Shown in pieces: positions 7,575-18,171 of a stretch of 22,285 bases of DNA (positions are counted from its first letter, which is position 1; each line of letters starts with the position of its first letter). The translations under genes and the position numbers were made by a program. The notes under the pieces were generated by a model. The model ran no database searches. It was given only the letters and a program-made list of their open reading frames with translations, and was not told the DNA's origin. The stretch covers positions 1 through 22,285 of the forward strand of contig NWUY0304476454.1 of NCBI GenBank assembly GCA_004151065.3. The letters are read 5' to 3'. The stretch comes from Larix sibirica (lineage: Eukaryota; Streptophyta; Pinopsida; Pinales; Pinaceae).

Positions 7575-10500
7575 TCCTACCTACAAGCCCTCTCACCTGC
7601 CAAGCCAAGCCATCGAACCATCCAATAGCTATAGATCAGGGAGAGCGGGTAGATCGAGAGACTTTCAGTGAGAAGGGACTAGAGAGGAGATATACATTCA
7701 GAGAAGGCAGGTAGGGCCTTTCACCTTAGGTCTAGAGCTAACAGCCCACCAAGGATGAAGGCATTGTCACAGGTACTTTTATGGTAACCCGTTCACCCCA
7801 TGAATCAGTGCAGCAGCGATCGAACCAGCGTATAGTTCATGAAACAGGAACAAAAAAGACCTCTGTCAAAGGAAGGAGGACATGGAGGGATGGATATATG
7901 AATTTCAATTATATCCACCTCTAAGTAGCTGGACCAGGACAAAGAAGGACCAAGGGAAAAGGCGCCGGCCCACCCCAATTGATCAATAGGAAACTCTGCT
8001 AGCTCACCTAACAACACTAGCTTTGGAATAGACACACCTGATTACCTGTATTACACCCTTCAGACCAAGACAACGAACCTTGAGCTTCAGGATTTAGATG
8101 CTTCTTCTGTATGCAAACAACTTAGCATCCTTATTCTTGTTAGTATACCTCCTTACAATTCTTCTTACCTCATTACGGGCCGCCCAGGCAGCTCTCCGTC
8201 TTTATTTATTTCCTGACCTTACCTGGCCTCTTGTTTTCATATTCTTGGCTTCTACCAGGAGTGATATAATTCTCTGGCTTCTCTAGCTTGGAAAGCTGCT
8301 TCTCTACACACTATGAAACATTACCCCATTAGTTGCTGCTTACCCATTCTCGCCTATGAACCCACCCTACTTGCTTGCGAATTATTGCTACAGGTAGATT
8401 AGTTATTAGTATATTGTACACGTCTCCCCCCCATAAGTGAGTAGCTGCTTGAATCCAACCCAGTTAGTTAGTGGGCAACAGGTTAGTTAGTGGACAACAG
8501 CAGGGAGTAGCGTTCCGTAGTTGATGCCTATCCCTCGGACAGATTTACTACCTGCCGCCTCACTTAACCCACTTAGGAATCATCTCCCAACTTACAGCGA
8601 GCGGATCGGGGATGGAAGGAAGGACATAGAGCTGTTGGACAACGGAACGGGTGGGTATATGGGGCACACAAGCTTCAATCACACCTTCTTGCTTGAGGCG
8701 AGCGAGTATCGGTAGCTGCTGCTCTTTGACTCTGCCTACCTTTACTTCCTAAGAGCTACTTTCTAATCTCTGAGAAATACCTACTTCCTAATAGTACCTT
8801 ACTAATAAATAAGAATTCCTTACCTTATAGAGGGAGTTGGGTCTTTGTCTGCAGCTAAGGGTGCAAAGGTTCTATCTCCGTCCTATATAGAATCCTGATA
8901 CTTACCCTTTTGGGTCTACGGGGTTTAGGGTTTATATGGTGTTATATAGGGGTCATATTGCTAGAGGGTTTAGGAGGCTTCTATTTTTTGTTACCAGAAG
9001 GGAAGGAAGGGGAAGAAAGAGAAGGAGTATTGTCTCATGTTCGCAATTGCCAGTCAAAGAGAGACAGAAGGCCAATAGCTTATCATTGTAAACCGGTCAT
9101 TACCAATCAGCCGACAGGATATCAGACCCCCGAGCATCATTGCCGTAGATCATTGACGATACCAGAGAGACCCTCATTCACAGGAGGTGCCGATACCCAG
9201 TTACCGATACCCGCAAGACCATGCCCCTCATTCCCACCGGTCAATGCCAGCCGAGAGGACATCAGGCCCAGGAAGGAGGTACCGATTCACGATAGACGAT
9301 ACCCAGACCCTCATTACCCACCAGACCAGGAGGTTGACACAGGGAGGGGCCTAATCACAGGGAGGGCACACTCCTACTGCTACCACGTAGAGCTACAAAT
9401 ACACAGAGTCAATTTGCATAATCGCATATATAATGACAGGAGCTAAATAGTGCATGCAGAGCGCCTTAATCTTGATGCTTACCTTCTATTTGACTTTCTT
9501 CACGGTTGATTGCTTTATATACTTGCACCTGGAGAACTAGTGAACCGGGGTTGGACAATGGCGATGAGGTTACCGAACTGATGAGGTTACTTAACTGATG
9601 AGGTTCGCCATCAATGCCGATAGGAGTTGTATTCAATCCATTACCATAGCACGATTCCCGCACGATTCACATACCACGAGGCCCATAGCACGATTACTAC
9701 CCATTCCCTAGTAGAGCACGAGTACCATACACGATTCCCATAGATCAATCCCATATATCGAGGCCCATACACGTAGAGGATGTGAGTGCACCGATGAGGA
9801 GTGATTGATTCGATTGATGAACATCGTTGGGGGTGGGGCGGTACAACGGACAACATCTGCTGCCGAGAGGGGCGGGCCAACGGACGGATGGACGGAGGTG
9901 ATCCTTATTATGAGAGCACGAGGCCCATAGCACCATTACCATAGTACGATTCCACATAGCACAATGACTCCCCATTCCCTAGTAGAGCACGATTCACATA
10001 CCACCATTCCCATAGCACGAGGCCCATACACGTAGAGGAGGATTTACGTACAGGCGTTACCACAGATACACATTGAGCTACACTACTCACACACACACAT
10101 ACCCAACATTCACAATAAGCACCAGACGTAGCAGCACATACAGCACCCTCACATAGCCGACAGAGCCAGTCATAAACAGTGCTCAGAGCCAGTGGTTACG
10201 CATCGCAAGTATGGCCGAATCCCCACGTAGCCCACCTCATTGAGCCCGCTGAGAGGAGAGCCCATCACTGCCAACCGGTGTTCCCACCTCATATAGCACA
10301 CCCCCACACATAGCCCACCTCATATTGACAACCAGCCGATTGCCAATCATTCACAAACGGTCATTCCTAGTCAGCCGAGAGTCGATCATACCCACATTGA
10401 CCTTCATACCTGAGTCACCCTAACCACATGACACATCCACCCAACACGGGTAAGGTACGGGACGGGAAGAAGCTACGAGACAGGACGGCACGGGAAGGGA

Positions 10501-11823
10501 AGGGACCGAGTGAGTGAGGCACAGACATAGGGGCATTCATTGCCGATAGCAGCCGATAGTTGATGCAGTCGCCTTCTACTGGGTCGATAACTCGAATTTG
10601 GCTTTAGGGAACTAGCTCAAATCGCTGAGTTAAAGCAGTTCAGTAAGGTAATCTCGTCCGACCTAAGAAGTACGAGTTCCTAGTGCGCCCGCCCGAAGTA
10701 CGGGTAGAACAAGGTGGCCGCTTTCCCGCATCGTAATTACGTATCTAAAAAACAAATAAAAGACTAATTGTTGGGCGTGTAAGAAGAGGTTTCAGGAGTG
10801 TATCCAGTGGTGTTGTGGTAAGCGTGGTGGGCAGTTCTAATGGCTTCCTGGGTTGCCTGTCCCGCTCAAGAGTGCTGGTCCCTCCCTCCCATAAAGATTC
10901 CTGCCTGAAGCACTAGGTTGGTGCATCAGTAAGCAGGTAAGTGAGGGGGAAAATAGAAGGCAGTTAGTTAAGTGGGTTTATAGTGGTAAAAGTTAAGGCG
11001 AGTAGGCAGAGTCTAAATAGCAGGTACCATGGTACCCAAGTACGATTCTGTAAGCAAGTGTGTAGTTGAACGCCCATGCTCTGTTGAACGCCCGTCCCGA
11101 AAATAGAAGTAGTCTATAGCAGTACCTCCTAAACATTCATGAAGTAAGTGGTCTAGGGTGAGCTTGCCGAACTCTCGACTAAAGGCCGCCATCGCTAACA
11201 GGTCTAGTTCTTCAGGTGGGTTAGGTAGTGTGTTAAGTTAGTTAGAAAGGTTCAGGGTAAACTTGGATCATCCCGCCCGGAAAGGTAAATAGCAGTACCC
11301 AAGCACTAAGCGATTCATTAAGCAAGTGGTATAAGGAGATCTAGTTATTAAGGTGTGGGTAACTATGCAGGTAGGTAGCAGGCATTAACTGAAAGGCAGG
11401 TAGGGTCTGTCTATTCCTATCAATGGAGTGGTTTCTAATGACTGAATCGTATTGGCAAGGCTCCTCGGCGGTAACATGGCACCAATAAGTTAATAGTAGT
11501 ACAAAGACAAATTGATAAGGTAATGATATCAATGTAGGGTAAAGGGTTAATAGAATAAGTGCTGTACCCCCGATTCCTTCCTGGCTGAAACAAGAGGTGA
11601 TAAGTAGGGTAATAAGAAGGTGTTTTAAGGTGGGTAAAGAAGGTTGTTAGCAGACACTAAAAGTCTAAGTATGGCTCTTCCTAGCCAGTGGGTTCTAATT
11701 ACTAAATTGTATCCTGAGGCTTGGCCGGAATAGTCTGGTACCAAGCATATTGAAGCAAGTGTAGTTTTCACTACTAGCCTATTCTATTTCTAGGAGCGCT
11801 ACTTATTCCCCTTACTTTGAAAA

Positions 11824-11891
11824 AGGGGAAGAAATCATTTCCATTCGATCAAGTCATTCATGCATAATGACATATATAATGAATGATTGGA
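11824..11891. repeat. Partial third copy of the unit (first 68 bp)
   Basis: After copy 2 the sequence runs into the beginning of the unit again for 68 bp, differing from copy 1 only at 11887 (t for c). It then diverges completely at 'ttcgagagcg'. This remnant has the size and place expected of the short direct repeat at which the duplication arose. It ends at the right arm of the 35-bp palindrome. Confidence 0.9.
11853..11887. repeat. 35-bp AT-rich palindrome, third copy (G-T variant)
   Basis: The left arm is GTCATTCAT as in copy 1, and the right arm is ATGAATGAT. The outer pair is therefore a G-T wobble, between the G-C of copy 1 and the T-A of copy 2. Confidence 0.85.
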
Positions 11892-11927
11892 TTCGAGAGC
11901 GTAATTACTGCTATCGAGTCTTGACGA

Positions 11928-11955
11928 AATTACACATATATAATATATGCATTAT
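11928..11955. repeat. AT-rich palindrome family member, outside the unit
   Basis: 'aattacacatatataatatatgc' followed by 'attat' matches the right part of the 22111 element read in reverse. It lies 37 bp beyond the end of the partial third copy, so palindromes cluster at this duplication boundary. Confidence 0.7.
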
Positions 11956-13310
11956 CTGGCGTCGTTTTGAATTATATGCACTAACAATGGTTGGAAAGCA
12001 GGAGGTTCATGATAGCAATGGTTAAGGTTGTGGAACTAACCCTATGTCCAGGCATAAAAGGAGGGTGAAACCTTGCAAGACTGTCGTATTCAATACCCCA
12101 AGGCACATATCAATCAAGGGACAGCAATGAGCAATTTAGGGGATCTTGTCCTTTTCATTTCAGAAAGATACTATCCAGTTTCTAGCGCTAGGAGACAGTA
12201 TTTAGACTCATGTAGCAGCTCAATCTCTTGAAATCTCTGATGTATTCTGAAGCACTGTTACATATGAATTTATGAGCAGAGGAATAAAGATCAGAGCATT
12301 TAGTAGCAAGCTGGAAGGTCGGTAATTTTCCTACTTCTTAAGATGTTCATACATCCTATGATGCTCCTAGAAGTGCAGTTCTGGCATTTGGATCTGTTCC
12401 TAATCAACTTATTATTACCTAAAGACGGTGTTCCTGCATGCGTTCCGTTTCGCTCTTTTTCTGTGCCATCCCGCAGTCTTGAACAATTCTTAAGAAGAGC
12501 ATTTCCATATGATGCCGGCAGCAGCAAGATGTTAGTTAATTTATATGCTGGGTGGTAAACTGTCTAACTAGCACCATCAACTTGATTTGGAACTAGATCT
12601 GCCACAACTTATTTACCTAATAGATAAATAGATCTCGAATTGTAGGATATTAGATTAGCACTGTGCCTGGACCTTTCTATGTTCCTGCCTTTCCCGTTGC
12701 TCCGGTCTCTGGTGCTATGGGATGGGATGGCGGCTGGTGAGACTCGATAAAACGCAACTACTGGTGCCTTTACTGTTACTCGGACAAATGCAACTGCGTC
12801 GAACGGATCGAACTGAAACTCGGTCTCTGTATCAATTTGGAACTGAAAGGTCTGGTCTTACCTACTGTACCTTGGGGCTCGCAGTCATCAGTGGAGGGTT
12901 CCCTCGCACTCGACAGTGGGTTGTCATCAGTGACTCCTAATCGATTTATTATACAAGTGTTCGACATCAGCACATCTATTCACATTGGTTAGAATGTACT
13001 AAGTCACTTGGTACCCATTATCATTATTGGTGGGTCACCTCGTGTCTGGCAACGGTATCCATCAATGACCGGTGACTAGACGGTTTCTCCCATGTTCGAC
13101 TTAAACTCATGTATGAACATGGTGTATATTCGTACACATTTCAGGTTTGGTTTGAAGACCTTGGGCTATGGCCGCCTCTCGCTGCTATTGCTTGAGTTTA
13201 TTCTACAGTACCATTCTCCTATTTTGCATTGGTTTATGGAGGACCTGTTTTCTTTTGTCACAGTAGGGAAAGTTGCTCTCTCTCCCACTCAGAAAGATAG
13301 GAAAGACTAA
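11956..13310. other. Unrecognised stretch with short ORFs
   Basis: Four plus-strand or minus-strand frames of 65-75 codons occur here (for example 12343-12558 and 13092-13310, both with ATG). They overlap on opposite strands near 12300-12560 and 12722-12973. None contains a motif I know, and no RNA gene is visible. I treat the stretch as non-coding, with low certainty about 13092-13310. Confidence 0.4.
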
Positions 13311-13511
13311 CCACTGGGTATCGGGGGGCTCGCTAGGCTAAAAATAATCCCCCCCTCGGCACTGCCTCAGCTCGGTTCGGGAAATCATTCCCTCACTTCC
13401 GCTTCTTTCCCTACCTGTGATCATGAATAATAAGAGCTGATAAGAGACCGTAGGCAACCCTATCTCTTACTCTTACCCGATAGTGAGGACCCTTCTCCGA
13501 GCTCCCCCAAA

Positions 13512-13592
13512 GGGCGGGATTCGGGGTGTGACAGGATTATATGTGCCTCTCACCTAATGATATGATAGGTTGGGATTCGGGGTGTGGCAGGA
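13512..13592. repeat. Two copies of a 'gggattcggggtgtg' repeat with flanks
   Basis: 'gggcgggattcggggtgtga' (13512) and 'gttgggattcggggtgtggc' (13569) are each followed by 'cagga'. Each also lies near 'cttctccgaKctcccc', so the repeated block is longer than the core. Confidence 0.7.
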
Positions 13593-13805
13593 TGATCTTC
13601 TCCGATCTCCCCCGATGATAGGTAATAGTTCGAGTCCCCTCATCTATAATAGTTCGAGCTCCTTCCCCGGTGCGGGAAAGTGCTACACGCTCCTTCCCCC
13701 CTCATCAAGTTAGGAAGCAAAGGCACCTATGGTTTTATCCTCATTCGGGCTGCTCCCTTCTTAAGGTAAGTAGATAAGGTATGGATGTACACCTACGGTC
13801 TTGTG

Positions 13806-14430
13806 CCCACTTATTTAAATGATAGACATCAGGAACAACCCGCAGTCCAAAGGTCGGGATTCGAGTTGTGAGGCAAGATTCGAATTCTGAAGCAAGATCC
13901 GGGTTATGAGGCCGGGATAGGGTCGATATAAGGTCGGGATCCAGGTTATGAGGTCGAGATTCGGTGTGTTCCTGCTTCCATAATGTATGACCGCCTACTC
14001 TAGGTGGTGGCCGATAGGTCTTTCCCCTTCGTAACTGCTTCAGAACTTTCCTACCCCAATAGCGGGGATTAGGTCGGGAATTAGGTAGCGGGAATTAGGA
14101 TCTCTTCCCCACCTTATCCCCACCCCAAAAAAGAATAAGAATTAGGAAGCCAATCCTAGCCTCAAGGTCTGGATTCAGTGTGTTGTTAAAAGAGTGTAAG
14201 GAATAGGTCCGGGTTGTGGCCCGGCAGGTCTGGATTCGGACTCTCCTCTCTCCCACCCGAAAGGGACTGTTTGTGCTAGAGGAGATAGTTATTAATCAAA
14301 TAGATTCTCCGTTATCTCCGTTCTTTTCTGAAGATCTGGATTCGGGCTCCCCTCTCCCTCATAAAGAAATATAGGAGACACTCGCACCTGTGCACACTTG
14401 TTTAACTCAATGATAGACATAAGGAACAAC
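13806..14430. repeat. Diverged long-range direct repeat, about 590 bp apart
   Basis: 'cacttatttaaatgatagac' onward (13808-13839) recurs at 14395-14430 as 'cacttgtttaactcaatgatagacataaggaacaac' in two parts, with a 4-bp insertion and a few substitutions. With the 'gggattcggg' motifs in both halves, 13.5-14.4 kb reads as an old, decayed, higher-order repeat. Confidence 0.55.
13851..13970. repeat. Degenerate tandem array of the 'aggtcgggattcgggttgtg' motif
   Basis: About six diverged units of roughly 20 bp follow each other: aggtcgggattcgagttgtg, aggcaagattcgaattctg, aagcaagatccgggttatg, aggccgggataggg, aggtcgggatccaggttatg and aggtcgagattcggtgtgtt. Single copies continue at 14164, 14205, 14226 and 14333. 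Confidence 0.75.
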
Positions 14431-15240
14431 TTCTTTTCATGGGGCTGGTTATCACTTGTTCATGCAGAATAGGGAATTTTATTTCCCCACCCTTGATACC
14501 GATATGATTGCTTCTGAACTACACCAATTAAATGGCATAAATTCAGGTTCTTTTCCCGCCTATGTCCCTCCAATAACTGCTCCTTAACTACCTCATTCAG
14601 ATAGCCCCTCAATCAAGATTGTTCTTTGCTAAGTGAGGAAAAGTGGCGAAACCGTAGCATCGTATACAACCGAGTAAAAACACGGATAAAAGGGTGAGGA
14701 TTTTGTTTGGTGAGGAGATAAACCCGATTGCCTATACGTTTAAGTGCCTCTGGCCGCGTGGGCATGGTAGTTTACATCGGGGGTAGACGTTGCACACCCC
14801 GATATAGCTCTCCGAGCCTTTCTGTCCAGTGACCCCGGAGATAGGAAAGGGCGTCATTCCTGGGAGGTCCCGATTCTTCACAAATGAAACCCTATACCTC
14901 TAAGTCTCTGTAGGGAGACGGATATACCTTGATGGAACCTACGAGCTCTGCCTGGACGGTCGTCCCCTGAGCTCGGAGGGTAGGGCATCCCTAGAGGGCA
15001 GGGAGAATGGACACCAACAATGATAGCGAATGAGTTATTAGCTCTAGGGGAGGCCTTACTTTATCTCTCTTTAATAGACTATGTATTCTGAGGTATAATA
15101 TATATAGCCTTAGAATCCCTTTAGAGAGCCCCATAAGAGAGCCTATCTATAGTAGGGCGTAGATAATGGAGGGCCCCTAACTACCCCCCCTGGGCCCAGA
15201 GATATAGATAGGGGCCCTACCTAGATAGCCCATACAATTG
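14431..15240. other. GC-richer, hairpin-bearing gene-free block
   Basis: No frame of 60 codons crosses this block. It holds possible stem-loops: CATCGGGG/CCCCGAT around 14776-14803, and GAGCTC/GAGCTC as inverted arms at about 14943-14974. Around 15150-15220 there are several GGGCCC-type palindromes. The texture resembles structured RNA, such as a group II intron fragment, but I cannot find a domain V-like hairpin or exon borders, so no assignment is made. Confidence 0.3.
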
Positions 15241-15708
15241 AAATACACAGTGGTGGAAAGGGCAGTTGCTTACAAATCGGCTATAGGGGATCTTAGTTCA
15301 CTTGCGCAAATAGCTGTATTGAATAGACCCATTCCCCCAACCCCTTCTCTACGCTCTTATAACATATTATTGTATCATGAACTATAGTCGTCGAACCCAA
15401 TCTCCCAATTTATCTGGGAAACTAGAGACAATACAGAAATTGATTCGGAATGACAAAATCCCCCCTCTCACTTGTAAAGAGGGAGAATGAAATTCTTTTG
15501 TTTGAAGAATGAAATCCCAGATAGGCATTTCTCTTCATATTAGGTACGAACCCGAGCCAACCAATAGGCGAAGGAACCTCTTCACCCACTTGATCTTGCG
15601 TATACCGGTACATAGCTGAAAGAATCTCAAATGTGTAACCAGAAATGCAATAGATTCAATATTTTGAGCTAAGGCCAGGTAGCTCCATCCATAAGAGAAA
15701 AGGTAGTT
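15241..15708. other. Unrecognised stretch with a possible decayed coding segment
   Basis: On the plus strand, codons from about 15269 give ~36 residues without a stop (including AQIAVLNRPIPPTPSLRSYN), followed by scattered stops. On the minus strand, 15613-15422 is an ATG-initiated 63-codon frame. I do not recognise either. The Pro-rich plus-strand text is the more protein-like of the two. Confidence 0.25.
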
Positions 15709-15981
15709 ATGCACCGGGCCCCACCTATCCTCCCAGTTGGACTAAGTAAGGAGTATGTCCCTTCCAATGATTCTGTTTTATTAATTAATTCATTTCATGG
15801 CTGCTCACTAGTACTTCTAATTATCAGTGTTCATTTTCTGTTTTGTTCAACTTCCCATCGGTCAAAAAGAAAGGAGCAGGTTAGGAAAGATATGAAAAAG
15901 GTAGGTTCTGAAGCCGGTAAGGGAGGTAAGTACTGGCCTGCCCTCCTGGGTAACATAGTATTCGCCTTCCTTCCCATCTAA
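15709..15981 (+). CDS. Hypothetical 90-residue ORF with one hydrophobic segment
   Basis: This frame runs ATG to TAA. Residues ~31-46 are strongly hydrophobic (a possible membrane helix). A basic stretch follows at ~49-64 (HRSKRKEQVRKDMKK), then a Gly/Lys-rich tail. I recognise no family. A minus-strand frame (15881-16084) overlaps its 3' part. Short membrane-like ORFs of this kind are common by chance and by rearrangement in plant mitochondrial DNA, and I cannot show that this one is expressed. Confidence 0.18.
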   Translation: MHRAPPILPVGLSKEYVPSNDSVLLINSFHGCSLVLLIISVHFLFCSTSHRSKRKEQVRKDMKKVGSEAGKGGKYWPALLGNIVFAFLPI

Positions 15982-16036
15982 GAAATCGTGAGGTGGAAAA
16001 TGAACCATTTTTTAGAGTAAGTACCGCATCGTAAAT

Positions 16037-16092
16037 AAAGCAAGGAGTCGTTTCATTGCTTACAAAAGCAAGGAGTCGTTTCATTGCTTACA
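16037..16092. repeat. 28-bp perfect tandem repeat, each unit a hairpin
   Basis: The 28-mer starting 'aaagcaaggagtcg' is present twice without a mismatch, at 16037-16064 and 16065-16092. Within each unit AAGCAA and TTGCTT are inverted. The array ends 17 bp before the ATG of the 125-residue ORF. Confidence 0.9.
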
Positions 16093-16108
16093 TTGGTCGA
16101 AAAAGAGG

Positions 16109-16486
16109 ATGCGTAAGCATGACTCGACCAACGGGAGAGAGGAGAGGACCGGTAGGGGCTCGACCGAGGTTACGAGGGAGAGGATTTTGACATTTATTGG
16201 CAAATTGATTTGGATCTTGATTGGCAGGGTTTGGATTTCCCCCAGTATTAGCAGATGGATTGGGTTTATGACTCCCAGCTATAGAGTTCTAGTTATTCAT
16301 TTTCTTATTCCTTGTATTTATGTATGTATGCCTACTTTGATTTATGCCCAATCGAACCTTCTCTTTACCTATGCAATTAGCCAACCGAAATCAATATCAC
16401 TAATAAAGATCCTCCCCCGATGCGGGGAAGTGGGGGGCCTCCTTCCTTTAGCTTTACGAAAGCTTACCTCAGACGTAGGTGCCTAA
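16109..16486 (+). CDS. Hypothetical 125-residue ORF with two hydrophobic segments
   Basis: This is the longest ATG-initiated frame in the window. The first 25 residues are highly charged (Arg/Glu-rich), with hydrophobic segments at ~26-43 and ~59-80 and a third, weaker one at ~96-102. The C-terminal part is coded by a G/C-rich hairpin area ('ccccgatgcggggaagtgggggg') and by AGCTTT/AAAGCT. I recognise no homolog. A chimeric membrane ORF of the kind that arises by recombination in plant mitochondria is possible, but this is a guess. It lies just downstream of the 28-bp tandem repeat. Confidence 0.22.
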   Translation: MRKHDSTNGREERTGRGSTEVTRERILTFIGKLIWILIGRVWISPSISRWIGFMTPSYRVLVIHFLIPCIYVCMPTLIYAQSNLLFTYAISQPKSISLIKILPRCGEVGGLLPLALRKLTSDVGA

Positions 16487-17880
16487 ATATATATGGTAAC
16501 TGGGCTGGGGAGCTAGTCATATCATGTAACTGGATTTTACCTTTTTGATCGGGACTAAAACTTTCCAGTGATTTAAATAACCATCCACTTTCACTTATTT
16601 TCCATTAAGCAAGCAAGCAAGCCCCACCATACCAACCCCACCAGACCGCCTAATGCCGAGCGGTATTCCTATAGAGAAGAGACAAATAATACATAAGTAG
16701 GCTTATTCAGTCGTTAGGAGATACATATTCACGGGGAGCTAACCAACCCGTCTATTAGCAGCAGCAAGAGCAGCAGCAGCCGGAGAGAACCTATCCATAG
16801 CAGCAGAGGAGGTGCTCCCGTTCGTCACATTACCGTACCAACCGTCTTCGTCGCATTACCGTTCGTCTGAGGACAGTCAATAAGAAATATCCTTCCGTAC
16901 CAACCTAACCATCGTTCTAACCTGCTAGTCATAAGGAAGGCAACTGAGAACATATTTGGTGGGATGATTTATGGGGGGTAGTATTGTCTATTTTGAATGT
17001 CAATGAATGTGTGTTAGTGCTTGTGTCTGGGTGAGTGTGTGAGTGTATGTGTGTTAGTGAAGGTACAGATTGGTAAGGAGCTGGCACCAGATAACATATT
17101 TAAGAAACACAACGGAATTAGCAGCCGTCACCAACTACAGGTACGAGGAGCCTATTTAGCGGGTCAGGAACTACTTGTTTGTACGGGGGGCTATTTAGCA
17201 GCCGGCAACAGAAGAATCGTAAAGGTGTAGGGTTATCCCGGCTACTCGTACTTAGTGTGGTTCAAGCTCTAGCTCTAGTTAAACCCGGCAACTGTCCTTC
17301 CTGATCTAAGGAAGCATGTGTTTAGGAGCTCTAGGTGTTTGGCTATTTGCATAAGTAGAACCAATGAATGGTACTTGCTCTTAAGGAGCCGGCCCCTATA
17401 CCTATATAGTCTATTTCCTAAGGAGTTGTAACCTATACTTGCAAGATTATAAAGGAGCCGTCCACCAAGTAAGGGAGAAAGGGGCAAAGCGCCCCTCTAT
17501 CAATAGTAACTTAGGGCATGATTTATGAAAGAAACTGCACGCGAAGGTGCTTTGGGGTAAGATCAATACCAGAGCTTCCAAACGAAAAGGCTTATTGACT
17601 ATCGTACGTAAGATGACCATTGATAGGTCGTTATCTATTGTATATAGCAATTGATTAGTGATAGCGACGAGTTAGAGTGGGTGTAGGTGTTGAGGTAGCG
17701 GGATAGATGCTATTGATGATTGGTGTATGGGGGATTGCCCGTCATTCAAGTTCAATGGATGGTGTGATTGATGGATCTATAGTTTTGATGGGTGGGATAG
17801 CTAGCGATAGAAGCAGTAGTGTGTGACTCAATGGCTATGGTAGCATTAGAAGGCTTAGTGTTAGCGGGCTATGTGTGTAG
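16487..17880. other. Gene-free stretch with simple repeats and small hairpins
   Basis: The stretch contains AGC-rich simple sequence (about 16755-16805), a repeated 'cttcgtcgcattaccgt' type motif (16820-16868) and a GT-rich run (17010-17060). It also has a GGGGC/GCCCC hairpin near 17475-17490. Frames are at most 70 codons, overlap each other on both strands (17275-17487, 17447-17650) and show no known motif. Confidence 0.5.
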
Positions 17881-18112
17881 TTGCGATACGAGGTTGAGTT
17901 CACACCGCTTGGTTCGATGGCTTGGTATGTCAGTTCAATGAATCAATCAGTCTATCTCAGTAGGCAGGCTAATGATAGCTTGGCAGTAGGGTTAGCAAGC
18001 GAGAGTAGCAGTACTATTTACCCACCCACCCCAATCCCCGGAGACCACTCCACTTTGCACGGGACATAGACCAGGTTCAGCTTTGCACGAGACACAGTTT
18101 CACGAGGTAGGG

Positions 18113-18171
18113 CTTCGCACAGGTTAGATAGAGCTTCGCACAGGTTAGATAGAGCTTCGCACAGGTTAGAT
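18113..18171. repeat. 21-bp tandem repeat, 2.8 copies
   Basis: The unit 'cttcgcacaggttagatag' plus 'ag' is repeated at 18113 and 18134, then 17 bp of a third copy at 18155, with no mismatch. Because 21 is a multiple of three, the minus strand shows a repeated heptapeptide (LCEALSN) in a 72-codon frame (18018-18236). I take this frame to be a by-product of the repeat. Confidence 0.9.

Larger units (their letters stand above)
7065..11823. repeat. 4,759-bp direct repeat, copy 2
   Basis: This is a head-to-tail second copy starting directly where copy 1 ends, with no spacer. All short reading frames of copy 1 reappear with identical translations at +4759. The four differences from copy 1 fall in its first ~220 bp (7094, 7128, 7176 and 7259-7282). 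An exact abutting duplication of this kind is what unequal recombination between short direct repeats produces; the 68-bp shared sequence at the three junctions is the obvious candidate. Confidence 0.95.

Noticed and set aside
12722-12973. Two opposing frames of 65-72 codons
   Set aside because: They overlap on opposite strands, lack motifs and show no support for either strand.
13620-13665. 'agttcgagtcccc' and 'agttcgagctcc' look like tRNA T-arms
   Set aside because: No acceptor, D-arm or anticodon stem fits upstream at tRNA distances, and the two motifs are copies of a short repeat.
15422-15613. 63-codon ATG-initiated minus-strand frame
   Set aside because: I could not match it to any organellar gene that I considered (nad, rpo or ribosomal proteins), and the opposite strand is equally protein-like.
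16425-16440. 'ccccgatgcggggaagt' as a group II intron domain V-like hairpin
   Set aside because: The catalytic triad and the conserved bulge and tetraloop arrangement are not there; it is only a short G/C hairpin.
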